A stretch of DNA of 5,710 nucleotides, from the NCBI GenBank assembly GCA_947086625.1, contig CAMTZV010000120.1, positions 1 to 5,710 on the forward strand. Reading direction: 5' to 3'. The stretch comes from an uncultured bacterium (GTDB lineage Bacteria > Bacillota > Clostridia > Lachnospirales > Lachnospiraceae). Made by a program: the position numbers and the translations under genes. The notes beneath the pieces were generated by a model. That model ran no database searches. It saw only the letters and a list, made by a program, of their open reading frames with translations, and was not told where the DNA came from. This document shows, one piece after another, positions 1-5,502 of this stretch (position 1 is the stretch's first letter; the number at the start of each line of letters is the position of its first letter).

Positions 1-1
1 C

Positions 2-499
2 GAGCTCTACACGACCACGAGTGAGGAGACGACGGAGGACGCGATCTATGATGTGGCGGCGGCGGGGATGCCGGATGAGGACGGCGACCCGGATACGCAC
101 ACGGTTTACAGCCTGATCGGCGATTATGACCCGGACGAGAAGCCGGAGGACCATAAGCCGTGCAAGGTCATCGCCTACCACTGCATAAAGAGCGGGAAGG
201 AGGTCTCGGGCGCATACGACGCGGGATTGTACTACGGCTTTTATATCCCTGACGATGTGACCTCGACAAAGTACGATCTGGCTGAGGCGTACCGCGAGCA
301 GCTCGGGGTGTTTGACGGCTCCGTGCTGACGGTTTCCGTGACCTACACGGACGGAAGCAGCGCTTTGAAAGCATATGATCTGTCGGTGAAAAAGCTCGCA
401 CTGGACGCAGAGCGCAATGTCACGCAGACGGAATGGAAGGAAAATGACCCGGATATGAAGGAGGGCTATGTGTACGGCGTGATGGCGACGGAACAGTAA
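2..499 (+). CDS. C-terminal part of an unrecognised acidic, probably extracytoplasmic protein (5' end outside window)
   Basis: The reading frame is open from base 2, so about 165 C-terminal residues are visible and the true start lies upstream. The in-frame GTG at 53 is preceded by coding-like residues (ELYTTTSEETTEDAIYD) and has no ribosome binding site, so I do not take it as the start. The visible part is rich in Asp, Glu, Thr and Tyr, with beta-prone stretches such as GLYYGFYIPDD and VLTVSVTYTDGSSALKAYDL. That composition resembles extracellular or surface proteins of Firmicutes. There is no membrane segment and no LPXTG sorting signal at the C-terminus, which ends YVYGVMATEQ, so any anchoring must come from the missing part. 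I do not recognise a family. The next gene encodes a secreted beta-helix protein, so both may belong to a surface-protein region. The frame and stop are certain; location is inference and function unknown. Confidence 0.75.
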   Translation, partial: ELYTTTSEETTEDAIYDVAAAGMPDEDGDPDTHTVYSLIGDYDPDEKPEDHKPCKVIAYHCIKSGKEVSGAYDAGLYYGFYIPDDVTSTKYDLAEAYREQLGVFDGSVLTVSVTYTDGSSALKAYDLSVKKLALDAERNVTQTEWKENDPDMKEGYVYGVMATEQ

Positions 500-544
500 T
501 GATACGAAAGAAGTATTTTGCGCGGGCAGGCCCGACAAAAGGAT

Positions 545-600
545 GCTGCCATTCGTGCCGTTTTAGTGACAATTCACGCCTGGCAAAGCTTTTGTGCTTT
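545..600 (+). terminator. possible weak intrinsic terminator after the first gene
   Basis: An imperfect hairpin can form from GC-TGCCA-tt-CGTG (545-557) and CACG-cc-TGGCA-aa-GC (575-589), with a loop of about 17 bases. It is followed by TTTTGTGCTTT (590-600). The internal loop, long apical loop and broken T-tract make it weak. A smaller hairpin (CGGG/CCCG flanked by TTTTG/CAAAA, 516-540) lies just upstream but has no T-tract. Either could end transcription of the upstream gene. Confidence 0.3.
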
Positions 601-620
601 ATCATGCGGTATAATAGGAT
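587..620 (+). promoter_or_regulatory. candidate SigA-type promoter for the beta-helix protein gene
   Basis: A perfect TATAAT lies at 610-615, 62 bases before the ATG at 677. No good -35 box sits 16-18 bases upstream (AGCTTT at 587-592 is a poor match). An alternative pairing is TTGTGC (592-597), 17 bases, then TAGGAT (615-620). The region is intergenic and in the right place, but the weak -35 suggests low activity or a need for an activator. A small dyad, AAAGC/GCTTT (585-600), overlaps the -35 region. Confidence 0.45.
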
Positions 621-630
621 AGCCGGTTGT

Positions 631-656
631 GTTTGAATGCAACGTTTGAATGCAAA
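631..656 (+). repeat. two-copy 13-bp tandem repeat in the 5' leader
   Basis: The unit GTTTGAATGCAAC (631-643) is followed directly by GTTTGAATGCAAA (644-656), 12 of 13 bases identical. It lies between the candidate -10 box (610-615) and the ribosome binding site (661-666), so it would be in the untranslated leader of the beta-helix protein mRNA. Confidence 0.85.
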
Positions 657-676
657 AAGAAAGGAGATAAAAAGAT

Positions 677-2305
677 ATGAAAAGGCTATCTGAGGTTTAC
701 GGGCGTCGGTTCGGCATGTATATAGCGGGTGTATTGCTGGCGCTCGGAATTGTTACCTGGCTAAGCGGCGCAGAGCCGGTGGAGGCGGCCCAAAAAATAC
801 CGATTTCTTCCGTGGAGGATTTGCGGAACATGGAGAATGATCCGGACGGAAGCTACTACCTGACGAAGGACATCAAGCTCCCGAAGAACATGGAGGGGCT
901 GTTTGCAACCCCGTATTACAACGGAACGAGCGAGCCGTTTACGGGGACGCTGGACGGCAGGGGCCACAAGCTGAAGGGCTTTACCTGCCATGCGGGCGAT
1001 GACGGCGAATATAAGGTGGTCAGCCTGTTTTATGTGGCATCGGGCGCGACCTTCAAGAACCTGACGCTTTCCGATGTGGACATTGATGTCAATTCCGGCA
1101 CAGAGTTCGCCTTTGTATCCGCGCTGGTAGAGAGCGCGAGGGAGTGCAAATTCAGTAAGGTGAGGGTTTCCGGGAAAATTACCGTCAAGGGGAACAACAG
1201 GGACAAGGAGGGCACGCACTGCGAAGTGGGCGGATTGGCTCGCGAGACCAGGGGTTGTAGCTTCACGGACTGCTCGAACAGCTTGAAAATTAAGGTCAGC
1301 TGTAAGAACCTGAGAAAATTGCGGGTTGGCGGGTTTGCGGCGTATATGTACAGCAGCCCCGTCGAAAAAAATTGCAGGTTTTCCGGCAGTGTCCAGGTGA
1401 GCTGCACAGCGACGCCTGACATGTATAAATACGGATATCTGGTGGCAGGGCACGGCGCGGAGCTGAGCGACGCTCGATTTACCGGCTGCGTCAATTCCGG
1501 GAACGTTACGCTGAAGCTGAAAAAAGTGAAAGGATACGATGATACAGTTGGCGGTGTCAACGTTGCCGGGCTTGCCAATGGCTCGGCGAACATGACAGGC
1601 TGCGGGAACAGCGGAAACATTAAGGTATACGCCCCGGATATAGAGGATATTGTAATGGGGTTTGGGCTGCTGGCCGGAGTGTCATCTATTAAAGAGGACA
1701 ACAACACAGATTATCTTACAAGGTGCTGGAATTCAGGCAGGGTGAGCGCAACCGGCGGCAGGCGGACGTTCGCGGGCGGACTCTGTAAGAAGGCTCACAG
1801 GATCAGAGAGTGCTATAACAAGGGCACAATCTATGCAAAGGGCGAAAAAGGCCCGACCAACTATCCGTCAGAGGCCGCAGGTCTGGCGATAGAGGCCTGG
1901 CGGGTAAACAACTGCTACAACGTGGGAGATATTACGGTGAAAGGCGCCGGCAAGGCAGGCGGCCTCGTGAAACTCGTGGAGGTGGACGGAAACTGTACAG
2001 GTAACTATTCAACCGGGAAGGTGAAATCAAACGCTTTCGGCGGCTACGACACCAGCGCTGCGTTGTTCTATTCCGGCGGGGTTAAGGCGATGATGGAAAA
2101 CAAGACCTTCTGCTTTAACAACTATTATAAGAGCGGCTATCCGTATGGACAGGGCGGCGAAGGCGGCGAATACGGCATAGCAAAGCAGCTTTCAACGAAG
2201 GTGTCCCAGATTACGAGCCAGAGCTGCCCGAAGCTCTCCTCAAAGTATTGGATTTATTCGTCCAAATATAAGCGGCTGGTACTCAAAAACAATCAGGAGA
2301 AATAA
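677..2305 (+). CDS. secreted GLUG-repeat, right-handed beta-helix surface protein
   Basis: A 542-residue protein starting at an ATG 10 bases after AAGGAG (661-666). Residues 1-37 look like a Sec signal peptide: basic n-region, hydrophobic core about 14-30 (MYIAGVLLALGIVTW), cleavage likely after VEA (A37). Residues 41-135 resemble the start of GLUG / M26-peptidase-N-type beta-helix proteins: I-x-S-VEDLRNM, YYLTKDIKL, then FTGTLDGRGHKLKGF. Next come about eight coils of 29-41 residues, each with a C-x-N-x-G-x-I/V type turn: C199, C233, C271, C309, C350, C379, C413 and a Cys-less copy near 443. Several are preceded by AGG(L/F) or AGLA motifs of the GLUG type. No LPXTG, SLH or transmembrane anchor is visible at the Lys-rich C-terminus, so it may be released or held non-covalently. 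No peptidase motif (such as HExxH) is present, so an adhesin or structural role is more likely than an enzyme. It has 17 cysteines, many for a Gram-positive exported protein. The fold call is fairly sure; the function is unknown. Confidence 0.8.
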   Translation: MKRLSEVYGRRFGMYIAGVLLALGIVTWLSGAEPVEAAQKIPISSVEDLRNMENDPDGSYYLTKDIKLPKNMEGLFATPYYNGTSEPFTGTLDGRGHKLKGFTCHAGDDGEYKVVSLFYVASGATFKNLTLSDVDIDVNSGTEFAFVSALVESARECKFSKVRVSGKITVKGNNRDKEGTHCEVGGLARETRGCSFTDCSNSLKIKVSCKNLRKLRVGGFAAYMYSSPVEKNCRFSGSVQVSCTATPDMYKYGYLVAGHGAELSDARFTGCVNSGNVTLKLKKVKGYDDTVGGVNVAGLANGSANMTGCGNSGNIKVYAPDIEDIVMGFGLLAGVSSIKEDNNTDYLTRCWNSGRVSATGGRRTFAGGLCKKAHRIRECYNKGTIYAKGEKGPTNYPSEAAGLAIEAWRVNNCYNVGDITVKGAGKAGGLVKLVEVDGNCTGNYSTGKVKSNAFGGYDTSAALFYSGGVKAMMENKTFCFNNYYKSGYPYGQGGEGGEYGIAKQLSTKVSQITSQSCPKLSSKYWIYSSKYKRLVLKNNQEK

Positions 2306-2317
2306 ACGCGCATATGG

Positions 2318-2362
2318 AAATGGCCTGGAGCTTCCGTCTATAACGGAAGACCAGGTCATTTT
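2318..2362 (+). terminator. intrinsic terminator after the beta-helix protein gene
   Basis: A long hairpin starts 12 bases past the stop codon. AAATGGCCTGG (2318-2328) pairs with CCAGGTCATTT (2351-2361), and inside it CTTCCGT (2331-2337) pairs with ACGGAAG (2343-2349) around a CTATA loop, with a small AG/A internal bulge. The 3' arm runs into ATTTTAT. The A-rich 5' flank and T-rich 3' flank could let it work in both directions. It separates the surface-protein gene from the iron locus. Confidence 0.8.
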
Positions 2363-2380
2363 ATCGATAAGAATTCAAAG

Positions 2381-2398
2381 TAGTTATTGACAACTAAC
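2381..2398. promoter_or_regulatory. candidate operator, copy 1 (inverted repeat over the feoA1 promoter -35)
   Basis: TAGTT (2381-2385) and AACTA (2392-2396) form an inverted repeat with a 6-base spacer that contains most of the -35 hexamer TTGACA (2387-2392). The 17-base block AGTTATTGACAACTAAC matches the block before feoB (3008-3024) at 12 positions, including AGTTA and AACTAA. A further ACTAAC lies exactly 20 bases downstream (2413-2418), overlapping the -10 box. Placement suggests a repressor site. The sequence does not resemble a Fur box; a DtxR/MntR-type metal repressor is possible but is inference. Confidence 0.5.
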
Positions 2399-2415
2399 AA
2401 AAAGAAGTATATACT
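2387..2415 (+). promoter_or_regulatory. strong SigA-type promoter of the feo locus
   Basis: A perfect -35 TTGACA (2387-2392), a 17-base spacer, then TATACT (2410-2415), five of six matches to TATAAT. It lies just after the upstream terminator and in an AT-rich stretch. Transcription would start near 2422, giving a leader of about 100 bases before feoA1. Confidence 0.85.
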
Positions 2416-2506
2416 AACTAGTGAAACAGGAAAGCGAATGAGCACGGGCACCGGTCAGCAGCGCGCAGATACAACATCAAAGCGCATATGGCGGACGAAA
2501 GAGCGG

Positions 2507-2513
2507 AAAGGAG
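2507..2513 (+). promoter_or_regulatory. ribosome binding site that fixes the feoA1 start
   Basis: AAAGGAG sits 7 bases before the ATG at 2521. It lies inside the reading frame that would start at the alternative ATG at 2488, which has no such site before it. This supports the shorter protein. Confidence 0.8.
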
Positions 2514-2520
2514 ACAGCGT

Positions 2521-2736
2521 ATGCCTTTGACAATGGTAAAGCAGGGCGAGCCGGGTACGATTCAGCGGGTCGGCGGAAAAAGTGAAACAAAAAAATTTCT
2601 GGAGACGCTCGGGTTTGTGGCCGGGAGTGCGGTCACTGTCGTTTCAACCGCGGGAGGGAACCTGATCGTGAATGTGAAGGATTCCCGCGTCGCGCTTGGG
2701 AAGGACATGGCGAACAAAATTTTCGTTTTCCAATAA
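2521..2736 (+). CDS. feoA: FeoA family protein, divergent first copy
   Basis: A 71-residue cytoplasmic SH3-like protein of the FeoA family, usual length about 75. The family pattern is visible as PGTIQRVGG (11-19), KKFLETLGFVAGSAVTVVS (24-42) and a final beta-strand pair NLIVNVKDSRVALGKDMANKIFV (47-69). These correspond to the family's RRLxxLGxxPGxxVxVv and V-K-x-x-x-x-aL segments. It lacks the usual P-L-G-D-P turn of the second copy, having TAGGN instead. FeoA proteins bind FeoB and modulate Fe2+ uptake; they do not transport iron themselves. An in-frame ATG at 2488 would add 11 residues (MADERAERRQR), but the ribosome binding site favours 2521. Transcription should come from the promoter at 2387-2415. 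feoA2 follows after 17 bases, so the two are almost surely co-transcribed. The paired FeoA arrangement is common in Clostridia. Confidence 0.88.
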   Translation: MPLTMVKQGEPGTIQRVGGKSETKKFLETLGFVAGSAVTVVSTAGGNLIVNVKDSRVALGKDMANKIFVFQ

Positions 2737-2743
2737 GCAGAAT

Positions 2744-2748
2744 GGAGG
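2744..2748 (+). promoter_or_regulatory. ribosome binding site that fixes the feoA2 start
   Basis: GGAGG (within GGAGGAG, 2744-2750) lies 5 bases before the ATG at 2754. The alternative ATG at 2742 overlaps this site and has no purine-rich site of its own, so the start at 2754 is preferred. Confidence 0.75.
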
Positions 2749-2753
2749 AGTCT

Positions 2754-2975
2754 ATGAGTACATTGAAGGAAGCGAAGGTCGGGCAGACCGTGAAGGTCGT
2801 CCGGTTAAGCGGCGAAGGGCCGGTGAAGCGGCGGATTATGGATATGGGAATCACAAAGGGCGTTGAGGTCTACGTGCGCAGGGTGGCGCCTCTGGGCGAC
2901 CCGGTTGAGGTGCGTGTACGCGGCTATGAGCTGTCGCTGCGGAAAGCGGATGCGGAGATGATCTGCGTTCAGTGA
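2754..2975 (+). CDS. feoA: FeoA family protein, canonical second copy
   Basis: A 73-residue FeoA protein close to the family consensus. It has an N-terminal strand (LKEAKVGQTVKVVRLSG), then RRIMDMGITKGVEVYVRR (26-43), APLGDPVEVRVRGYELSLR (45-63) and a terminal KADAEMI. The P-L-G-D-P turn and the V-R-G-Y-x-L-x-L-R strand are hallmark residues. It should fold as a small SH3-like barrel and bind the cytoplasmic part of FeoB to support Fe2+ uptake. It is 17 bases downstream of feoA1. Its stop codon sits at the foot of a terminator-like hairpin, so it may end a short transcript or be followed by partial read-through into feoB. The family assignment is very secure; the exact role relative to the divergent first copy is not known from sequence. 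Confidence 0.93.
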   Translation: MSTLKEAKVGQTVKVVRLSGEGPVKRRIMDMGITKGVEVYVRRVAPLGDPVEVRVRGYELSLRKADAEMICVQ

Positions 2976-3000
2976 AGCGCGGAAGGTGCTTTTTATTTTT
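2974..3000 (+). terminator. weak terminator-like hairpin between feoA2 and feoB
   Basis: GAAGCGC (2974-2980) pairs with GTGCTTT (2986-2992), including two G-T pairs, around a GGAAG loop. It is followed by a T-rich run, TTTTTATTTTT (2990-3000). The stem is short and starts inside the feoA2 stop codon, so a terminating ribosome would cover it. Partial termination is more likely than a full stop. Confidence 0.45.
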
Positions 3001-3007
3001 AGACAGG

Positions 3008-3024
3008 AGTTAGCAAAAACTAAT
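3008..3024. promoter_or_regulatory. candidate operator, copy 2 (inverted repeat upstream of feoB)
   Basis: AGTTAGCAAAAACTAAT contains AGTT-N6-AACT and TTAG-N6-CTAA inverted arms. It matches copy 1 at 2382-2398 at 12 of 17 positions, and both are followed by an A-rich tract with GA (AAAAAGAAG versus AAAAGAGAG). It lies in the 165-base feoA2-feoB gap, 31 bases before a possible -10 box, compared with 28 bases for copy 1. This suggests the same regulator acts on feoB separately. The regulator is not in the window. Confidence 0.45.
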
Positions 3025-3038
3025 AAAAGAGAGATCGA

Positions 3039-3044
3039 TAAAAT
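3039..3044 (+). promoter_or_regulatory. possible -10 box of a weak feoB promoter
   Basis: TAAAAT matches TATAAT at five of six bases in a very AT-rich stretch (3010-3060). There is no recognisable -35 box at a normal distance. The call rests mainly on the similar spacing from the operator-like repeat as at the feoA1 promoter. It would give a leader of about 90 bases. Confidence 0.25.
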
Positions 3045-3126
3045 AAAAGTTATATATGAAAAACATGATGTGCGCGGCTGTATCCGGGCAGCGGACGATC
3101 CGGCGTGCAGCATACATATTTTCAGG

Positions 3127-3134
3127 AAAGGAAG
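3127..3134 (+). promoter_or_regulatory. ribosome binding site that fixes the feoB start
   Basis: AAAGGAAG lies 6 bases before the ATG at 3141. An upstream in-frame ATG at 3105 would add 12 residues not typical of FeoB (MQHTYFQERKTI) and lacks a binding site. FeoB proteins normally begin a few residues before the GNPNSGKT loop, which also favours 3141. Confidence 0.8.
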
Positions 3135-3140
3135 ACGATT

Positions 3141-5303
3141 ATGGCAGTAAAAATTGCACTTGCCGGGAATCCGAACTCCGGCAAGACGACGTTGTTTAAT
3201 GCGCTGACCGGCTCCAACCAGTTTGTGGGAAACTGGCCGGGCGTAACGGTGGAGAAAAAGGAGGGGAGGCTCAAAGGGCATAAGGATGTGGTGATCACGG
3301 ATCTGCCGGGCATTTACTCGCTCTCCCCGTATACGCTGGAGGAGGTCGTAGCGAGAAATTACCTGATCGGAGAACGGCCCGACGCGATCCTAAACATCGT
3401 GGACGGGACGAATCTGGAGCGCAACCTGTATCTGACGACACAGCTTTTGGAGCTTGGCATTCCGGTTGTGGTCGCCGTCAATATGGCGGATATACTGGCG
3501 AAAAACGGCGACAGGCTTCAGATATCGGAGCTGTCAGAAAAGCTGGGCTGCGAGGTGGTGGAGATATCCGCGTTAAAGGGAACCGGCGTCACGGAGGCCG
3601 CGGAGCGTGCGGCTGCGCTGGCGTCAGGCAAAGCCCCGGAGCTTGCTCCGATCCGTTTTGGCGCAGACGTTGAGGAGGCGATCGCCGCGGTCGGAAAAAA
3701 GCTCTCCGGCGTGGGCGAGGCGCAGAGACGGTTTTTCGCCGTCAAGCTGCTGGAGCGCGACGAAAAGATCGGGGAGCATTTAAGCGTGGTTCCGAACGTC
3801 GATGCGGAGATTAAAGCGCTCGAGGACGCGATGGACGACGATGCACAGAGCATCATCACAAACGCGCGCTATGAATATATCTCTTCGATCATCGGCAGCT
3901 GCATTTCAAAGGCGAAGGGCAGAGAAGCGCTGACGATCTCCGACAAGATTGACCGGGTTGTGACAAACCGGATTCTGGCGCTGCCGATTTTCGCGTTTGT
4001 CATGTTTATCGTGTATTACGTATCGGTATCTACGGTCGGAACTCTGGTGACGGACTGGACAAACGACGTGCTGTTTGGTGAGATCATCCCTCCGGCGATT
4101 GAGGCGGGGCTGGATGCCATCGGCTGCGCCGGCTGGCTCTCGGGGCTCATTCTTGACGGAATCGTGGCGGGCGTGGGCGCCGTGCTCGGCTTTGTGCCGC
4201 AGATGCTTGTGCTGTTTTTGTTCTTCGCATTTTTAGAAGGCTGTGGGTACATGGCGCGCATCGCGTTTATTATGGACCGCATCTTTCGCAGATTCGGGCT
4301 GTCGGGCAAATCGTTTATCCCGATGCTGATCGGCTCCGGCTGCGGTGTGCCGGGCATCATGGCATCCCGTACGATCGAGAGCGATCGTGACCGGAAAATG
4401 ACGATCATGACGACGACGTTTGTGCCCTGCGGCGCAAAGCTGCCGATTATCGGGATGATCGCGGGTGCCTTTTTCGGAAATTCCGGCTGGGTTGCATGGA
4501 GCGCATGGCTCGTCGGCATCGCGGCGATCGTCTGCTCCGGCATTATATTAAAAAAGACAAGGATGTTTGCGGGCGATGCGGCGCCGTTTGTCATGGAGCT
4601 GCCCGCCTATCACATGCCGACCGCCGCAAACGTGCTGCGCTCCATGTGGGAGCGGGGCTGGTCCTTCATCAAAAAAGCGGGCACGATTATTCTGCTTTCT
4701 ACGATCGTGCTGTGGTTTCTGATGAGCTTCGGCTGGATCGACGGTGGCTTTACCATGCTTGAGGCAGAGCAGCTCGACGCGAGCATTCTGGCGAAAATCG
4801 GAAGCGCGATCGGCTGGATCTTTGCGCCGCTGGGCTGGACGCAGGGCGGAGCGGGCTGGCGGATGGCGGTCGCCGCAGTCGGCGGACTGATCGCAAAGGA
4901 GAACGTTGTTGCGACGTTTGGTATGCTCTTCGGCTTTGCCGAGGTCGCCGAGGACGGCGCAGAGATCTGGGGGCAGCTCGCTCAGGTGATGACGCCCCTC
5001 GCTGCCTATGGATTTATGGTGTTTAACCTGCTGTGCGCGCCGTGCTTTGCGGCGATGGGTGCGATCAGGCGCGAGATGAACAATACAAAGTGGTTCTGGT
5101 TTGCAATCGGCTATCAGAGTATGCTCGCCTATCTTGTGGCGATGTGCATTTACCAGATCGGCTCTGTGTTTACGACCGGCGCGTTTGGCATCGGCACGGT
5201 CGCCTCGATCCTGCTTGTGATCGGCTTTCTGTATCTTCTCGTTCGTCCTCAGAGAGCGGGAGGCGGCGCGGAATCGACGGTTCAGGTTGCGAAAGCCGGA
5301 TGA
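3141..5303 (+). CDS. feoB: FeoB ferrous iron transport protein (GTPase-permease)
   Basis: A full-length 720-residue FeoB that imports Fe2+ across the cytoplasmic membrane. The N-terminal G domain shows G1 GNPNSGKT (9-16), G2 Thr in GVTVE (34-38), G3 DLPG (54-57), G4 NMAD (114-117) and G5 SAL (143-145). A helical GDI-type linker follows (about 165-265). The membrane part begins near residue 276 and has many hydrophobic helices, for example about 276-295, 334-366, 450-471, 508-530, 652-675 and 683-702. Conserved permease motifs are EGCGYMARIAF (366-376), the first Gate core GSGCGVPGIMASRTI (398-412), FVPCGAKLPI (428-437) and the second Gate segment NLLCAPCFAAMGA (629-641). The Cys residues in these motifs fit the proposed metal path. 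No key residue is missing and no frameshift is seen. The C-terminus lacks a FeoC-like domain. It follows two feoA genes and precedes a small Cys-rich gene, a common clostridial feo layout. Control is probably by the operator-like repeat at 3008-3024 and by read-through from feoA. Confidence 0.97.
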   Translation: MAVKIALAGNPNSGKTTLFNALTGSNQFVGNWPGVTVEKKEGRLKGHKDVVITDLPGIYSLSPYTLEEVVARNYLIGERPDAILNIVDGTNLERNLYLTTQLLELGIPVVVAVNMADILAKNGDRLQISELSEKLGCEVVEISALKGTGVTEAAERAAALASGKAPELAPIRFGADVEEAIAAVGKKLSGVGEAQRRFFAVKLLERDEKIGEHLSVVPNVDAEIKALEDAMDDDAQSIITNARYEYISSIIGSCISKAKGREALTISDKIDRVVTNRILALPIFAFVMFIVYYVSVSTVGTLVTDWTNDVLFGEIIPPAIEAGLDAIGCAGWLSGLILDGIVAGVGAVLGFVPQMLVLFLFFAFLEGCGYMARIAFIMDRIFRRFGLSGKSFIPMLIGSGCGVPGIMASRTIESDRDRKMTIMTTTFVPCGAKLPIIGMIAGAFFGNSGWVAWSAWLVGIAAIVCSGIILKKTRMFAGDAAPFVMELPAYHMPTAANVLRSMWERGWSFIKKAGTIILLSTIVLWFLMSFGWIDGGFTMLEAEQLDASILAKIGSAIGWIFAPLGWTQGGAGWRMAVAAVGGLIAKENVVATFGMLFGFAEVAEDGAEIWGQLAQVMTPLAAYGFMVFNLLCAPCFAAMGAIRREMNNTKWFWFAIGYQSMLAYLVAMCIYQIGSVFTTGAFGIGTVASILLVIGFLYLLVRPQRAGGGAESTVQVAKAG

Positions 5304-5314
5304 TTTGATATAAT
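5287..5314 (+). promoter_or_regulatory. candidate extended -10 promoter over the feoB stop codon
   Basis: TGATATAAT (5306-5314) is a consensus extended -10 element. TTGCGA (5287-5292) lies 16 bases before the TATAAT and matches TTGACA at four of six bases. Transcription would start near 5321, about 40 bases before the Cys-rich gene. The -35 half lies in feoB codons, so part of the match could be chance. Confidence 0.4.
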
Positions 5315-5360
5315 GAAACGTGAGGCAGAGGACGCTTTATCGAAAAGGAGGAGATCGCAA

Positions 5361-5492
5361 ATGGGAACATTTCTCGTACTGGCCGCCCTTTGTGCGGCGG
5401 TGGCGTTGATCATCCGGGGCATGATCAGAGACAAAAAAAGTGGCAGGGGCGCCTGCGGCGGAGACTGCAGCCGCTGTAAGGGGTGCCGTTAA
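5361..5492 (+). CDS. FeoB-associated Cys-rich membrane protein
   Basis: A 43-residue protein with a strong AGGAGG site (5346-5351) 9 bases before its ATG. It has one N-terminal membrane helix (about residues 3-18, TFLVLAALCAAVALII), a basic hinge (RGMIRDKKSGRG) and a C-terminal cluster ACGGDCSRCKGCR with C-x3-C-x2-C-x2-C spacing (C32, C36, C39, C42), plus C11 in the helix. This is the layout of the FeoB-associated Cys-rich membrane protein family often found just after feoB in Firmicutes. By the positive-inside rule the basic hinge places the Cys cluster in the cytoplasm, where it could bind iron leaving FeoB. That role is inference; the family's biochemistry is poorly known. The gene starts 57 bases after the feoB stop and is probably in the feo operon, possibly also read from its own promoter. 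It is easily missed because of its size. Confidence 0.9.
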   Translation: MGTFLVLAALCAAVALIIRGMIRDKKSGRGACGGDCSRCKGCR

Positions 5493-5502
5493 ACGCCAAA
5501 GA

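Noticed and set aside
761..1707. Long minus-strand open frames (230 and 225 codons) opposite the beta-helix gene
   Set aside because: They overlap a + strand gene with a signal peptide, ribosome binding site and clear repeat structure. Their products have no recognisable domain and no start signals, so they are shadows of a GC-rich coding strand.
677..2305. IgA1-type (M26) metalloprotease
   Set aside because: The N-terminal beta-helix and GLUG repeats resemble part of such proteins, but no HExxH zinc site or catalytic domain is present and the protein is far too short.
2363..2420. A Fur box over the feo promoter
   Set aside because: I found no good match to the GATAATGATAATCATTATC-type palindrome; the dyads present are of the AGTTA/TAACT type.
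3056..3199. 47-codon upstream ORF overlapping the feoB start (ATG at 3056)
   Set aside because: No ribosome binding site precedes it (AAAATAAAAGTTAT only), and its frame runs well into the conserved G1 loop region of feoB.
4016..4762. Minus-strand (4016-4594) and + strand (4496-4762) open frames inside feoB
   Set aside because: feoB is intact and highly conserved across this stretch. The alternative frames give low-complexity or non-family products without ribosome binding sites.
5033..5308. 91-codon + strand frame overlapping the feoB C-terminus
   Set aside because: It is out of frame with the conserved FeoB C-terminal helices and the product has no recognisable features.
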